DNA of 64,000 nt from positions 9,424,001 through 9,488,000 of the forward strand of contig JAYKYS010000005.1 in NCBI GenBank assembly GCA_036924285.1, in the 5' to 3' direction. Below, in pieces: positions 12,677 through 25,564 of the stretch. This DNA comes from Asterella californica. Its lineage: Eukaryota; Streptophyta; Marchantiopsida; Marchantiales; Aytoniaceae. The notes below the pieces were generated by a model. The model was not told where the DNA came from and searched no databases. It saw only the letters and a list, made by a program, of their open reading frames with translations. Position 1 is the first letter of the stretch. Every line of letters begins with the position of its first letter. Both the position numbers and the translations under genes were made by a program.

Positions 12677-14299
12677 ATGTCTTTATAAAATGACGCTAAT
12701 TGATAATTTCACTCCCGGACTTATACCTCCAGGAAGGCCTCAGCTAGCTCTTCACTTATGGGTTCTGTTGGGTAAATTTGCTACTCCCGGAGAGGTTAAT
12801 ATATAATATTTATAAATGATTTTAATTTTTTATAATAGTTTATTACAGTATATTTTTATAACACTTATACGTTTTCTGATAAGAGAAAACGAAATTCACT
12901 GTACAAGGTCGTTAGAGATGCCTATTGATCAATGCTCAACCGTCATTCTTGGAGTCCCCATCTGGACATAAATGTATCAACATTCAAGTGAAACTACCGG
13001 CAGTTTCAAAAACTATTCTGATCTTCTCTCGCATAAGGCGGCTAGAGAATAATTTATTTTGACTCGAAAACAGCTAGTTTTTTGGACTGAGTACTTCCCG
13101 ATGCATAAGGTCACTTGAAGATCGTTCAATCTATGTAGCAAGCCTCGAGCATGAGTATAAAACCATGAAAGGGAATATTCACAGTGTTTTCCGAGTCTGA
13201 ATAAAAGATTTTGTTTTACTCCAATAAACCCCAAAATCTTCATCTTAACATTTTTTGTCAGTACTGAGTAGTTTGTTTTCAGATGAATCATAACCTGTAA
13301 AGCTACAGAATAATTTTAATTCTATTTTATTTCACAAATTCTTAGTTGAGATTAAAATGTAATCACACAAAGTATTTTCTGCATAACGGTTAAAAGCACC
13401 CCGTGAAATAAGGTCTTATGGGTTACCGGAACATTTGTAGTCATACTCTTGGTTTAATGTATACACTTTATAGTTAACTAGACTCCTTTGCATATTTCAT
13501 TTCTTTCAAGTATGGAAGAAGGAATAATGCAAAGTGGTTTAATTTATCACCTAACTCTTCTCTCAATAAAACTTGATTCTCAATAAAACTTGATTTATGA
13601 AAGGAGAAGCAGCTGGTCTTATGGTTCCCGAAGCGCGCTTCAATGTAAATGACTTATGGGGTTTTCATTGAATTTCCAAAATGCACTATAAACACAACAC
13701 ATAATATTTATCTTAAATAATATTTAATTTTAATAGTACTTTATATTTTCGATTTAACATTTATACATCTCTAACTAGCACTTCATACACAATCATAATG
13801 AAACACGATTACTGCATGAGACGCCACTGCATTGTTCTCCCCAGTTACGCTGTTAAATTTAGCTCCTTTTTTCATGCTTGTCGTTTCTTATTCTCGGTAA
13901 AAACTGCATGTTGCATGCATATTTATTTAGTTGTAATCTGGAGGTGATCACAAAAGAGAATTAGAGATGCTCATAAGGTTTTTGGCGCACACATACTCTT
14001 TAAAGAAGTTCTAAAACATAAACTCTAGAGAGCATATATGCATGTTAAACCACCTTTGTGGAGCTTTCGCTCGATATTTGTTATCGGAAAAATATAACTG
14101 TTATATAGAAATAAAATTTAATTAAGCGTTAAATATTAACCATACAAAGAACTGCCAAAACGTGAACTAAAAATCCATACGTGAAGTCTATATCAACAGC
14201 AACGAGCCTCCAACGGTATAACTCCGATCAGTTTTCTATTATTATAAAATATTTAAGTTTATTAGCTATTTTTTCTCATCGAAAAGATTAGATAATAAA

Positions 14300-14342
14300 T
14301 TAAGGTTGCATCCCTCTTCATGGAAGAGGGATGTAACCTTAA
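14300..14342. repeat. 20-bp near-perfect inverted repeat
   Basis: The arm at 14300-14319 pairs with 14323-14342 across a 3-nt loop with one mismatch. The arms include GCATCCCTCTTC and GAAGAGGGATGT. It lies inside one copy of the dispersed AT-rich repeat; the copy at 12.4 kb lacks the extended stem. Confidence 0.8.
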
Positions 14343-16087
14343 TGCAACATGGAAGAGGTGAATCATATGCATGACATCATGCATTATTATGCATATACTC
14401 GATCTGATTCACAGATGGTCACAAACTCTAAAAAGTTGTACCAGCTAACATACAAGTTGAATGAACAAAAAATTGTTTTGAAACTTGACTCGTTTTGATA
14501 CATTCATCCGTTTTCTATCGTTTTAGAATTATCAAAATTAAATATTCTTATTTCAGTCACGTTTAACTTAACGGTGAAAATATTATCATAAGGGGTGTCA
14601 ATTTAGGAAAGAAGTTTCCTTAATCTGAGGACTGAGAAAAGCTGTTGAGACCGTTCAGCATGATCTGCTCACTGTGATTTATTTACCAAAGAGCAACTTT
14701 GTAAAGAAACGTACGTAAATAAATAGTAAGTTCACTGTACTATTTCAGTCGTAAGCTTTTCTGTTTCTGGAACTTGAATCATTATCTTGAGTATTAAACT
14801 TCGTTATTGTAAAAGTTTCGAATATAAAATTCATTATAAATATCAACAAATAATGAATTAAAAACATCCCCTACATTTCTCTGCGCAAAATACATCTGTG
14901 AACTCTAGACCGATTACGTAACTCCGAACAGATTAAAGAATATTCGGCAAACATTCAAAGACTTTTGACACCCCTAATACTGCACTTCAAGGCTGAAAAA
15001 TAAAATTCTCTCACATCCAACAAAAAGGAGTCCTTAGTTTTTAGAAAGATAGTTTTGTACCGTCTGCCGTGTATGTCTATATTTATATTTATAAAGCGAT
15101 ATAATGTTTTATATTTCTTATATTTTATAAAATTATGATTACTTTTAAGACTAAATCCATGACACTTTTACTTCATAATATTTTCCTTGACAACGTTGAA
15201 AGTTTTTAATTTAAAACTCACGGTCTGTAACACTCACCCCGCGAGCCAAGAATATTTGTGAGATTCCAGCTTTGACACACACTAATACAGTGTCAAACCC
15301 TCTCGTACAACATTCCTGTCGCTCCTGTAGGAGACTTTCTCAAGTTTCCCGTACAACATCCCCAACACTCTTCTAAACCAAACGGGGCAACTCCAGAGAT
15401 ACCCTCAAACAACAATTTATAGGACTGGCCGTAAACGGTCCCTTGTTGTGCGTCACCCTCCACGTCCATTCGCAGTTTCTTGATCTAACATTTGCCCGCT
15501 TTCTTCACGCTGACATTGTCAAACACCTGAGGCTCACAGGTTTAAAACCCTTATTCCGTTTCTATTTTGTCAGGGTGAGGTAACTGAGGTCTGAGAACCT
15601 ATTGATACTTCCGCAACTGCAAAGATTCATCTCCAGTTCAACGTAAGTCCGATTCAGCCCGAGTGTACGTACATTCATAAACTCTTGGCAGATTATTAGG
15701 TGTTTTGTATGAAATCGAACTTCTTTGACAAGGACGAGAGAATATAAGAAATTAATCCCCATCATGAACTGGCATCCCCTTCTCGAGGGCTTTGTAATGA
15801 GAACAACAGAATATGGGGTAACACAACTTGGGACATTAATTCTTGTCCTAAAGGAGCACCAGAAGTAACACTGACCGAAGAGACCATTGTGGTCATCTAT
15901 GAATAAATTAAGAATCTCGCTGAAGCTCCTTCGACCTTTGACGTTTTTCAACCTACAAGACTAAGGACCCTTCTGTATGTGAGTACGCACAGGATTTCTA
16001 TCTAGAGCACAAAATAATCGGTATGGGTACTAAATAAACTAGCCATCAAAGATCTGAAGTTGGCGTTGACTTTGAAACCCAGATACG

Positions 16088-19000
16088 TCAGCAGTGGACA
16101 GAAGGATGCATTCGCTCTCCGTACTGGCGCAAACACTGCATAACCAAGACAGATAAATTGCCGAGACATCACAAAGCTGCATTGTCAACGCTCATTATCT
16201 TATTATCTAAATACAAGGAGAGGTGTCAACCAATAAAACCAAATCAAGGTACAAACAGGAAGTTCACAGACCTTATAACAGAATATCATATCGTTAGGAT
16301 AGAGAGCGAATAGCTTGGTCCCAATCCGTGCGTTGCAGGACCCACATACTGTGTCCACCGTTATACAAACATGCCTTGATTTTTCTTCGACGCGTGAGAT
16401 TCTTCCATCTAAGTTTTCTTTCCGGTTCATTTGCCTGACAATCTTCCCCGCAACAGAAGAAATTATTACTGACACACGCCTTAGCACTTGGTCCACAACA
16501 AGTTTCCAGATTACAGGTTCAGAACTCAGCAAAGCGATGATTTGTACAGGTATAAGGTCTGCTAAGAAGCCAGCAACCAACAACTTGGAACTTACCTGAC
16601 CTTGACGACGTCGATGGACACGAGAAACCAACAGTTGTGCAACGGTTTCAGATGCCAAGCTAAGCGGCATGTCCGCCGATAATGCCTGTTAGAGATGAGA
16701 GTCCAAATCAACTTTTAATATGTGCAAGTGTAATGAACATGAAGTGCGCTTGCTAAATGATCTGGATCTGTTCATGTACACTGGTACTGACGGTGGATAT
16801 AAACCAGACTTGTGTGGTGAAACTGACTGTAAAGTTCAAGTAGACGGCTATTTTAAGATGTCCATTAGCATGTAAGCGCCCGTACTGAGCTGTATACTCG
16901 AGCACACTCGGCAGACAGAGAGTACGTCCCGAAACAACAAACCTCAAAAAGTTGCATCGGGTCCAGGTTCGCTCCAGGGCAGTGAAGCAAGCTAACAGCG
17001 GCTCGGTGCATTGCGAGCTTTCCTTCACCAGGATTTAAATACATATCCATCAATCTATCATCATAAAAGATAACAGATCAGACCCTGGCAAAGTTGGAGT
17101 GATGACGAGCAACGAAATATATACAACAGATTTGAGCATCCCTTCTGGAAACTCTTTCAATATCGCAGATTCTCATCAAACACCTGCATCTCGTACGAGG
17201 CACACACTAGGAAGCCTTGAAACTAACAAACGATAATTCACAAGCTTTCTACCGATTATGGCAAGAACAAATACAAGCACTCACTGCGAGTAAACCTCTG
17301 GCCTCCCTATTTCTGCACAGTAGTGTTCTGCTGCCTCACTGTCTTCAAGCTTCCTGTAACACACATCCACAACCTACAATCAGCGAAGTGTGGTCTATGA
17401 AAATATTATTTCAAGGTTTAAACTACTCTTTTACGTCACATGAAATCAGCTGTAAAAGTAGAGACTTCTACTCTCTCAGGGTTGAATATAACGACACTAG
17501 GAATACGCGCGAATTCCACAAAAACCTAGCATCAAAAGATTAAGCCTACTGGATGACAATTTTTCTGAGTCCGTGCTGCAACTTTCTAACAACCATAATT
17601 TGACCAACATCAACTTATAATGTAATTGAGTTCAGACCGAAGGTGAAGCCTAATCTTGAACGAAAGTTAACTTACAAGGCCAATGTGCGAAGTGCAGATA
17701 ATTCATCACCTAGCTTCCGGTGCAATACAAACTGACACGAGCAAATTGAACCACAATGAATAACCAGGTTAATGGCCAGTGATCAACATTAATAAACAAA
17801 GACAAAACCATGTTAAATATGAAAATTACCACCAAACGTAGGACCAAAGAGAATGCAAGTCAGGTAAGGCAATACCTCTTCATCGATACTGACAAAAAAG
17901 AACTTGTCATGACATCAGGCCCGACAGGTTTTGATGGTATGTACCTGCTCCTTCCAAAGTTCGGACTCTTGAATGTGCTCCAGTACAACTCTCGCATCGT
18001 ATGAGTCCGAGGACTCCAAGAACGCATGAAACTCATCTCGAGGATTCTCCTTCATGACCAAAGGTGAGGAAGAACCACTTGAATCCAGCGATGCTTCAGT
18101 ACGCTCAATCCCGCTTTGAAGAAGATGGGATCGTCTTGATGATGATGCTGAACTTCCGTTCTCTTCGATTTGCTCAACTTTTCCCTCAAGAGTGCCTAAA
18201 GCGGACTTGGCAAGGGAAAGGGCTAGCTCTGTGTGGTAATGGGGATCTTCCAGACCTTGCTCCTTCACTAACCAAAGCAGATACCTGCCCGGAAACATAA
18301 AAGCTTTCAGATTCACAAAAGGAAAATCCTAATATACCAAATCCTTGTAAACTAGGGTGACGACAGAGTGATATGTTAGCAGACCTCCATATTAAGAGCA
18401 TAGCAAAGCGACCGAATCAGAGCTTACCGTTGCTGCACAATGCCTCCATAAGACTTAAGAAGTAATAATGCATCCTCTGTATATTAGAAGAAGAAGCTTT
18501 GTCAGATAACACACATGTCATATGGAACATACAAAAATCGAAGTAGGTATCTACATGATCCATCCCTGCCAGCCAATTGAACGGGTCTTCCATTAAACCG
18601 CTTCGTACTTATGCAGACAAAACTTGCTTGGATCATTAAGTACACGTGCAGATAAACTTCATGACAATAGCTTGCCATGCCCTTAAGAGTTCAAGAGAGG
18701 TTTAAAAATTCAAAGCATGTCCTGGTACATCAACTGTTTCGAAATTATGTTACCTGCTGGAAGTGGATTTGCTCGCTTCGATGATGTGAGCACATTCAAT
18801 GCTAAGTTCTGGTCAAGTTTTAAAACCTGCACAAGCGAGGACTTGGTTACCTAACTTAAACCCTTCGCTCCTCACCACAAATCTCACTGGTACTGGAGAT
18901 TACTTAGAAGGGAAAACGAAAAATCTGTAACAGCGAGAAGTATCCCAAAGTGTCACTTGCAACAAAGCTTGGTTTGTGGTTAGACTTACCCAACTTAAAT

Positions 19001-22000
19001 GTTCTAAGACTAAAATGCTGTCAGAGGATTCCTCCAGCAGACGAGCAGCTTCAGTAGCTGCTGCCACTTGCCGATCGCTCAAGTTTCTATCGCCTCCAGA
19101 TGAGGAATCTGGTGTGTGTGCCAGAGTTTGCCAGACTTTTAAGGCTGAGCTCCAAAGGCTCTTGCTCTCGTACAACAAAGCTAGCGCACGAAGTTGCCCT
19201 GCACCTTTGAGCAAATTCTCCACCTCCTCCTGCATGCCCATGCATGAAAGGAGCAGCGTCATCCTGGGCAACGGCAAGCCTCCATTTCAATCTGCAATTA
19301 CAGCGTCCTGTCCAGACCTCACTTCAAAGCTGATATTGCCCAAGCACCCAAACACAGCCGAGAATCCATGCTACTGAATAGGCTGGGTACCGGTGTCAAG
19401 TAACTGCATACCACGATTTGCCCCCTTGGACAACAGCCGAATCCATGTACTTGTTTTACCATCAGCGTCATCAAAGTTAAGCTGTCTGAGGGTGATAATT
19501 GCGCGGATGTTGCTAATTCATCTCCCTTCTACAAGCAGTTTGGTGCATGTACGCATACAGACTACCAAACAACTCCCAAGGAGGTAAATTTGTAATCGTT
19601 TATGTCAGTAACGAATTCCCTTAACTCACATTACGATATGCACGTGATGTGATCGTAATTCCCCACAACCTCCAAACATTTCTTTTGTGATACAAGGTAA
19701 TTTCCACACTGACCCTAAAGAAACGGATCACCCATAGCGTCTCCTGTTACCGCTTCGAACTTCAGCCTTTCTCGTCCTTTAGACTGATAAACTTCTGCAA
19801 CGTGTAAACTTGGACTATGATATGACGTATTAGACTCTGTTATGACAAGTGCTAAAGTCTAAAAGGTGATGATTATACCAGGACGCAGCTATTGTTTGAT
19901 GCAGCCAGTTCCTCGAGTTCACTTGTAGCATGTAGTTCCGTGTACAGCTTCATTAGAAATGTATCTACACCCTCTTTCTCAGTTGCTCTTAAATCCATCT
20001 CACGAACTATACCGAGATATCTGGAAAACAACATTCAGAAAGTGGTGAAAAAGGAGTAGACATATGGTGATCCACTTTATCACAACTCCATTTTCAAAAA
20101 CTATTCAATGGTGGGAAATTTACTTGCACGGAGATCAACCGTGCAAAATACACATAACGACGCTTTAATAAGAAACTGGCAAACGAAGCGACTCCAAAAC
20201 GCAAAACGTATGAGGAGCATATATATAGAGATCCAACCGTGCGACGTTTTGCATGGCCACAGAAAGATAGCGCCGAACTAAAGAATCTCTCCCTGACTTT
20301 GTTCCTGGATATAGATCTTCAGAATCTGATCCATCCACACTAGGAAACTGAGTCTGTGCCAGCAAGCCACTTTTTATGGCCAGTAAACCACTATCAATCA
20401 CCATGGTCATTGGTTGAGGAGGTGGATGTAACCCCCAATATCGCTTTCGGGGTACCTGCATTACGATACAAAGTTTGACGTTTAATATCATTTCAAAAGT
20501 ACTTCGATATTCTTCATAGGGTACATTTTTAGCTGCAACTGGAAGGACCTCTTGTGCAAAGCTCCTTCAAGTAAGTGAAATATGTCAGAGAACAAACTCG
20601 CTAGAATTAAAAGAGAAGTACGCAATTAGAGCAAGAATGTGAAACAGAGAAACAAACCATCGTTCGCCAACGCAATGTCATAGAGGGAAAGAATGGGAAC
20701 AGTTCTGCAGGCTCCAAAATATCAGACAACAGAAAGTGATCCATGGCTTCCTTAAAGTGCAAGTCAAAGAGATGCAGAAAGCCGGTTTCGGCATGAACCA
20801 TCGACAACAAGAATTTAGCTTTCTCCTCTCCACCTTCTGCCTGGGAATCTTCAGCTAATCTAATTGCATCACTAAACGATTTATTCTTCAGAAGTTCCTT
20901 TAACTGTTCCTCCAATGGAACTTGCCGCAAACACCAAACCTGCATCACATCAAGTTGTACACCGGAGTTTTAAATCTGTGGCTGTTACTTCGACTACAAC
21001 CAAAACTCACACTACCATCACTGAGAACAAGGCACGGGAGACACCTTTAAGCATGAGACTGAGATTAGCGTCAGAAATTCTAACTGGTCATTCTGAAAAG
21101 AGGACTCACACCTTGAAAGAGTTTGCGACGATCACAAACTGACCATCATCATCGTCTGCTACTAGGCTCCTCCCTTTACCAGCATCGTGAAGAGACAAAA
21201 ACTGCATCTTTGAACCTGTTTTATGATGATAAAGCTCTACCACTCCTTGCTTGACCACCACTACATATGGAGGACAAAACCCTATACCATCCGGAACCAT
21301 CTGAAATCGCAAGCTGCCACCGGCAGGATGACCGTCTGTGTTGATTGGAATGCCTGCATTATCGATGAGGAGAAGAGCCTGTCGATCTTTAGGAAATGCC
21401 TTCAGCAAAGGTCGCCAAGAAACCTCCTGAGGAAGAGAAAACAGGGAAGTTGGCAGCCCCGTCGCAAGTGGTATCAGTAGATACTCCTGCATTGTGCCAA
21501 CTATTATTACGTCCCCAAGCCAGGCCATCGTCACCGCACCTTCTATCCCAGTCAATTCCCTCACTTTCACCACTGCTGAATTATTTGAGTCATCTTTGCT
21601 TAACAACTCCCGTCTATCGATCCTTTCCTGTTCCAAAGGACGTATCTCAAAGAGAATTATTTTCTTCCTCATGGCAACTGCCAGTCTACCAAAGCTCTGG
21701 GACAACCGTGAAGACCCTGTTACTGTACCTGTCTGTCCCTCTAGAGTTCCTGCTCTTCCAGATCTGCTACGTCTTGTACCAGCCGCATCACCTTTCCCTG
21801 CGGCGAAAGCTTCACCTAATCCACCCACTAATCCGCCGAATCTCGAAGACATCTTCCCTCTACCAAAGAGACTTTTCATGGTCAGTTCATTTCTAATTAC
21901 AAGTGCCCGTGACTGCTGCGCGGTATTCTCATCCTTGGAGGAAGAAGAAAAATCTGGGAGATGTGAAAAAGACGAAGGAAGACCTCGGGCTAGCGTCACA

Positions 22001-23100
22001 GCTCCCCTAGTAGCGCTAAGTCGATCCACAGTGTTTAAGGATTTCGAACCAAGCAGAGCGACTTGTCCTTCGCAAAGAATTGCAATCCGGCCACACTCAG
22101 GTAAAGCGCAGAGTAGCTCTATCGGATGCTTGCTGACGTGCTTACACAATGTAAGAGTCATCTCCAAGCTGGGCTTGTAAAGTGTCCTAGGGTCTAAAAT
22201 TGCAGAGGCAGAGAATATGGGTGAAGAAGGACGAGCAGAAGGAGAATTCACTGATGAACCATTTTCATGCTCTGTGGACAAGGACGAAATCTGAGGAGAA
22301 GAGAAACTAAACGGTGAGGAGTTCAAAGGCTTTCCACCGGAAAGGGGTGAAGATGGTGAGCTCACGGGGCGAGCTCCCGGTGTTTGATGACTTACATAGT
22401 TCACAGATTGAGGTGGGGAAGAACCACGCACTCCATGAGAAGACGGTGACGACGTGAGAGGAGCAGATGAAGGCCGGTTCATGGAGGAATTAGCAGACGC
22501 AGGTCGACTGTGATGGTACAGAGGGGACTGTGAAGACTGTCGCAACGGTGACTGCGAAGGCGATTGTGCTGAAAGGGCACCATTTTGAGAACGCCCAAGT
22601 GCTTTTGATCCCCGTACCGCAGGAGAGAAAGGAACGCCGGGGAATGACGAGACAGGAGAGCCAAGTTGATCGACAGAAGAAGGGAAAATATCATCTGAAA
22701 GCGGGGATCCAGATACTCTTGAAGGTGAGTGATCATCGCTGGAATTCTGAGGGATTTCGTCGACAGAGCTAGCTGTTGCAGCTGGACCGTTCAGAGGTGT
22801 TGGTGCAGGTGGAAGAGACAATGGAGGTAGAGGAGGTAAGTGCTGCGTAGACAACTGTTGAGAAGGGGCCTGAGACGGGGAATTTGATGAAGACTCGACA
22901 GAACTTGAGGAAGATAGAGCATACCGAAGGACGTGCCCACTCTCTGTACCAACATACAGAACAAAAGAATCATCATCCCCTTTGCAGATGGCAATCGATT
23001 GCAGTCGACAGGGTGGAATAGGAGCACCTTTCAATGGAGTAGCTTCCAATTCCACTCTAACAGCAACTCTTTCCCCTCCCTTACTCCACAATTCCTCCAT
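16088..23100 (-). CDS. VPS3: VPS3/TGFBRAP1-family vacuolar sorting protein (CORVET-type tether), 14 exons
   Basis: Complete gene. Exons on the minus strand: 23100-21112, 20939-20658, 20455-20238, 20020-19879, 19229-18990, 18826-18754, 18476-18428, 18284-17945, 17731-17676, 17353-17285, 17054-16943, 16685-16596, 16442-16272, 16135-16088 (TGA). All junctions are GT-AG and in phase, giving about 1292 residues. Plant VPS3 is about 1000; the excess is a Ser/Pro-rich insert at residues about 63-301. The N-terminal part is a CNH/beta-propeller region, with LLLIDNAGIPINTDG near its end. VPRKRYWGLHPPP, REMDLRATEKEGVDTFLM, ALALLYESKSLWSSALKVW and YLLWLVKEQGLEDPHYH are clathrin-repeat-type segments of the family. 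The C-terminus has CGSCNARIGTKLFALYPND then CYKC, a paired-cysteine motif typical of VPS3/VPS39 tails. The family is known to tether endosomal and vacuolar membranes with class C core subunits and Rab GTPases. The start is the first in-frame ATG after a stop; an extra 5' exon cannot be excluded. Confidence 0.95.
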
Positions 23101-24000
23101 CAATTTCCTCTTCTTGCAGCAGACCGTTCCTCTTCCCTGCTGTCCAAGCACTCCATCAATGACTGACTCGTTCCCTGTATCACCTACCCACTTCTGCCGT
23201 TGCACCGACTCCTCACCACGTACTGGTGCCTACCCCTTCCCTCACCTCAATCTTCACCTCCTCGACGTCGCTGATCTTGCTTCGCCGCGACGATCAGGCC
23301 AAATTTCACTCTTGGGGCTTCCTTAAACCTCACCTCAGGAAAGCACGAATCCTCCGGCAGGCCCATCATCTAAGGTCGTGTACTTTTCATACCTCTGCGG
23401 AATATTCATAACGTCTGACGACTGTCCATCCACACTCATTAGGACAGTATCTCCAACCCCAGTGCCGAGCTTTAGAACTTCTCAGCTTCCTTCCTTTATA
23501 TTATTTTAGTCGAAAGGAAACCGGGACTCAGACGAGTACTAACTGTTCCTGCAGCAGCAATGTGTCTCCCACGAACACTAGGCAAAAACATAGATAATTC
23601 TAAGCCGAAGGCAGGGTCCAAAGTTTGCATTTTGAGAAGTAATTACTTCTGTACAGTCTCAGACTGAGTGGACCGATCTACGACAGAGCGGACCAAATCA
23701 GGCCCTCCACTTATCAAGCATCAGAAGCACGTTGGTCCTCCAGATGATCACTCACTAAATAACGATTGACTCAAGCGGCAGCAGAGAAGGATAAGCATAA
23801 TAGAAACTTCACCTTCCGGAGCCCTTCACTTTCACTTGAGCCTGAGGAGCCTCGGACAGAGAGCTGAATGATGTCCTCCGAATGATGCTCTCCTCTCCAG
23901 CCTTTCCCCTCCCGCTCCGTTCGGCAACAGACCAGGTAACGCCATGACGTGGAGGTGAGAAGCGACTGATGCTTTCAGTAAAATGCTGTTTCATGTGTAT
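23101..24000 (-). promoter_or_regulatory. Upstream region/5'UTR of the VPS3-like gene
   Basis: The frame is open upstream of the ATG at 23100 back to a TAG codon, about 130 bp away, with no other in-frame ATG. The region is pyrimidine-rich on the plus strand. No defined promoter element could be assigned. A retroelement LTR begins near 24240, so the intergenic promoter space is at most about 1.1 kb. Confidence 0.35.
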
Positions 24001-24239
24001 TTGGTGTATGTAAGAGTTTTGATTTATCGTTATGTGATATATTAGAAACAGTATGTGATTTTAGAGCTACTGATATCAAGATTTAGCCCTGGTGTTTTTC
24101 TTTCTTTTGGGGCGTTAGTTGCTTGGCCTTTCGAGTCTTTTTTTCTTTTATAAGGCTTGATGAGATCCTCTCATCCGTTCTCTATTCTTTACATCGCGTT
24201 ATCCTGTTAGATTTTACTTAAAGGTTGTCAAAGAAAACG

Positions 24240-24605
24240 CCTAATTCTTGGATGTGAAAATGTAGTGTGTCGAACGAAGACAAGATAAAGAGAAACAACC
24301 ACGAGAACAAGCGTCGCAAGGTATACCAACTCCTACTTTATATACACTTCCAATTTTTCTTCTCTAAGAATGCGAAACAGAGAAACATCTTCTGTTAACC
24401 ATAGGATCAAATTGAATTTGAAACATGAACGGTCTGTAATCTGCACCAATCCCTCTAAAACGAGCCCCTGAATCTCAACCCAGATCCAAAACTTTCAAAG
24501 CGAAGCTCAAAGCAAGAGAAACATCTCCTTGCTAACAAAAAGAGCTATACCAATGTCACACAATTCAAACCCAAATCCAAACAACGTCCATGTACAAACC
24601 CTTAG
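24240..24605 (-). mobile_element. LTR fragment of a Ty3/gypsy element, minus orientation
   Basis: Reverse complement of the segment at about 26030-26350 and similar to 49430-49760. Shared blocks include GCTCAAAGCAAGAGAAAC, TTGCTAACAAAAAGAGC and a conserved end near TGTAGTGTGT. It sits directly beside a minus-strand gag relic (24610-25560). Confidence 0.7.
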
Positions 24606-24609
24606 CTAA

Positions 24610-25560
24610 TTGGCTCGAGCTGAGACTCCTTTGCTCTTTCTTTTGATGGAGAAAGAACATCATCCATTGGTAGATCTTGAGCTCTCGCATCTCGGAGCTC
24701 TTAACGAATCTTCTCCTCTAGAGTCTGTCTCTTGGAAGAAGTTCCTTCCCCTGCGTCTTTTGAATCTCATTTCCTCTTTTTCTCTAACAACGCTTCGTGT
24801 TGATTTTTGACAATAAGCATGTACCGATAGAACTTCTATCAGATCTTCTCGTCCAGTATCTCTTCGGATCGTAACAGCTGTCCTCAACAATGTCTCACAT
24901 GCCATCTTTCCTTTTTGTTTCATGGAGATGGCAGATGACCACAATCCACTCGGCTCAACATGCTCGTTAAAACTTCTCTCAGTTTGATCCTCAACCCTTG
25001 TGCCATAAGTTCTAGCCTCCACTGTTGCAACTGCTTGCTCTGATAAGTGTTCTCAACCAACTTCTTCATCCCTCCTCTACCAAAGTTGGTCTGAAGAAGT
25101 GCACCGGTATCTCTCAATGTTACTTTCCCGTCTTTTCAGAAGATCACCCCTTGTTGTAGAGATCAGTGAAGTCTTTGTAATCTATGCGTGGATGATCGAT
25201 ACCATCGCACCAGATACATCATTCGATCCAACCTTACTTCCCAACATGTTTGCTCTGCTTGTAGACCCTTGCTCCTCCAATCTTGTGAGCTTGATCTGCA
25301 TGTCTCGCATTCTACGCAAGAAATGATGTCCTTCCTTTTCTCCTCAAGGCTTGAATCATTCTTCTTCGGAGACACAATACGTGCTTGGACAACTAGAACA
25401 GCTAGTGCAACTGGTACTACTTGTCTAGCAACAAGAACCACTAGTCGAACTACAGGAACATGTGATACAACAGTCGGTGTTGGTGCCGATCTCATAATGA
25501 GAACTTTCTCTCGTCTTCGCTCCCTCTTGGTAAGCAGACCAACAACTTCCTCAACTTTCT
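24610..25560 (-). pseudogene. Degenerate gag C-terminal region (Ty3/gypsy), minus strand
   Basis: Minus-strand reading shows VVGLLTKRERRREKVLI, aligning with VGVLAKREYRRGKVVV in the gag at 50942-51690. It then continues past that point: KDGKVTLRDTGALLQTNFG, RGGMKKLVEN, VEARTYGTRVEDQTE and SVHAYCQKSTRS. Several frame changes and stops are needed, so it is a relic. This arrangement (a linker, then an NFGRGGMK-type motif) matches gag proteins I associate from memory with bryophyte gypsy elements. Confidence 0.65.
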
Positions 25561-25564
25561 TCCG

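Larger units (their letters stand above)
11400..16087. other. AT-rich intergenic region with dispersed repeats
   Basis: No supported gene was found. Dispersed similar segments occur at about 12210-12505 and 14055-14375, and more weakly at 36405-37000. They share AGATAATAAATTAA, a TTGTTATC(A/G)GAAAA block, and GGAAGAGGTGAAT followed by ATATGCA. The motif CTTATGGGGTT or a close variant recurs near 11490, 12755, 13418 and 13655. The interval also contains hairpins at 12627-12676 and 14300-14342. The part just below 16088 is likely the 3'UTR and downstream region of the VPS3-like gene. Confidence 0.55.

Noticed and set aside
15562..15951. 129-codon minus-strand open frame downstream of VPS3
   Set aside because: No domain resemblance and it lies just past the VPS3 stop codon, where 3'UTR or spacer is expected.
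21494..22180. 228-codon plus-strand open frame opposite VPS3 exon 1
   Set aside because: It is the antisense of the real VPS3 coding exon and has no family resemblance. Ser/Pro-rich coding on one strand keeps the other strand open.
23101..23205. Upstream extension of VPS3 exon 1
   Set aside because: The frame is open here but begins with GTG and no ATG lies between the upstream stop and 23100. An ATG start is expected in a plant gene, so it was left out of the CDS.
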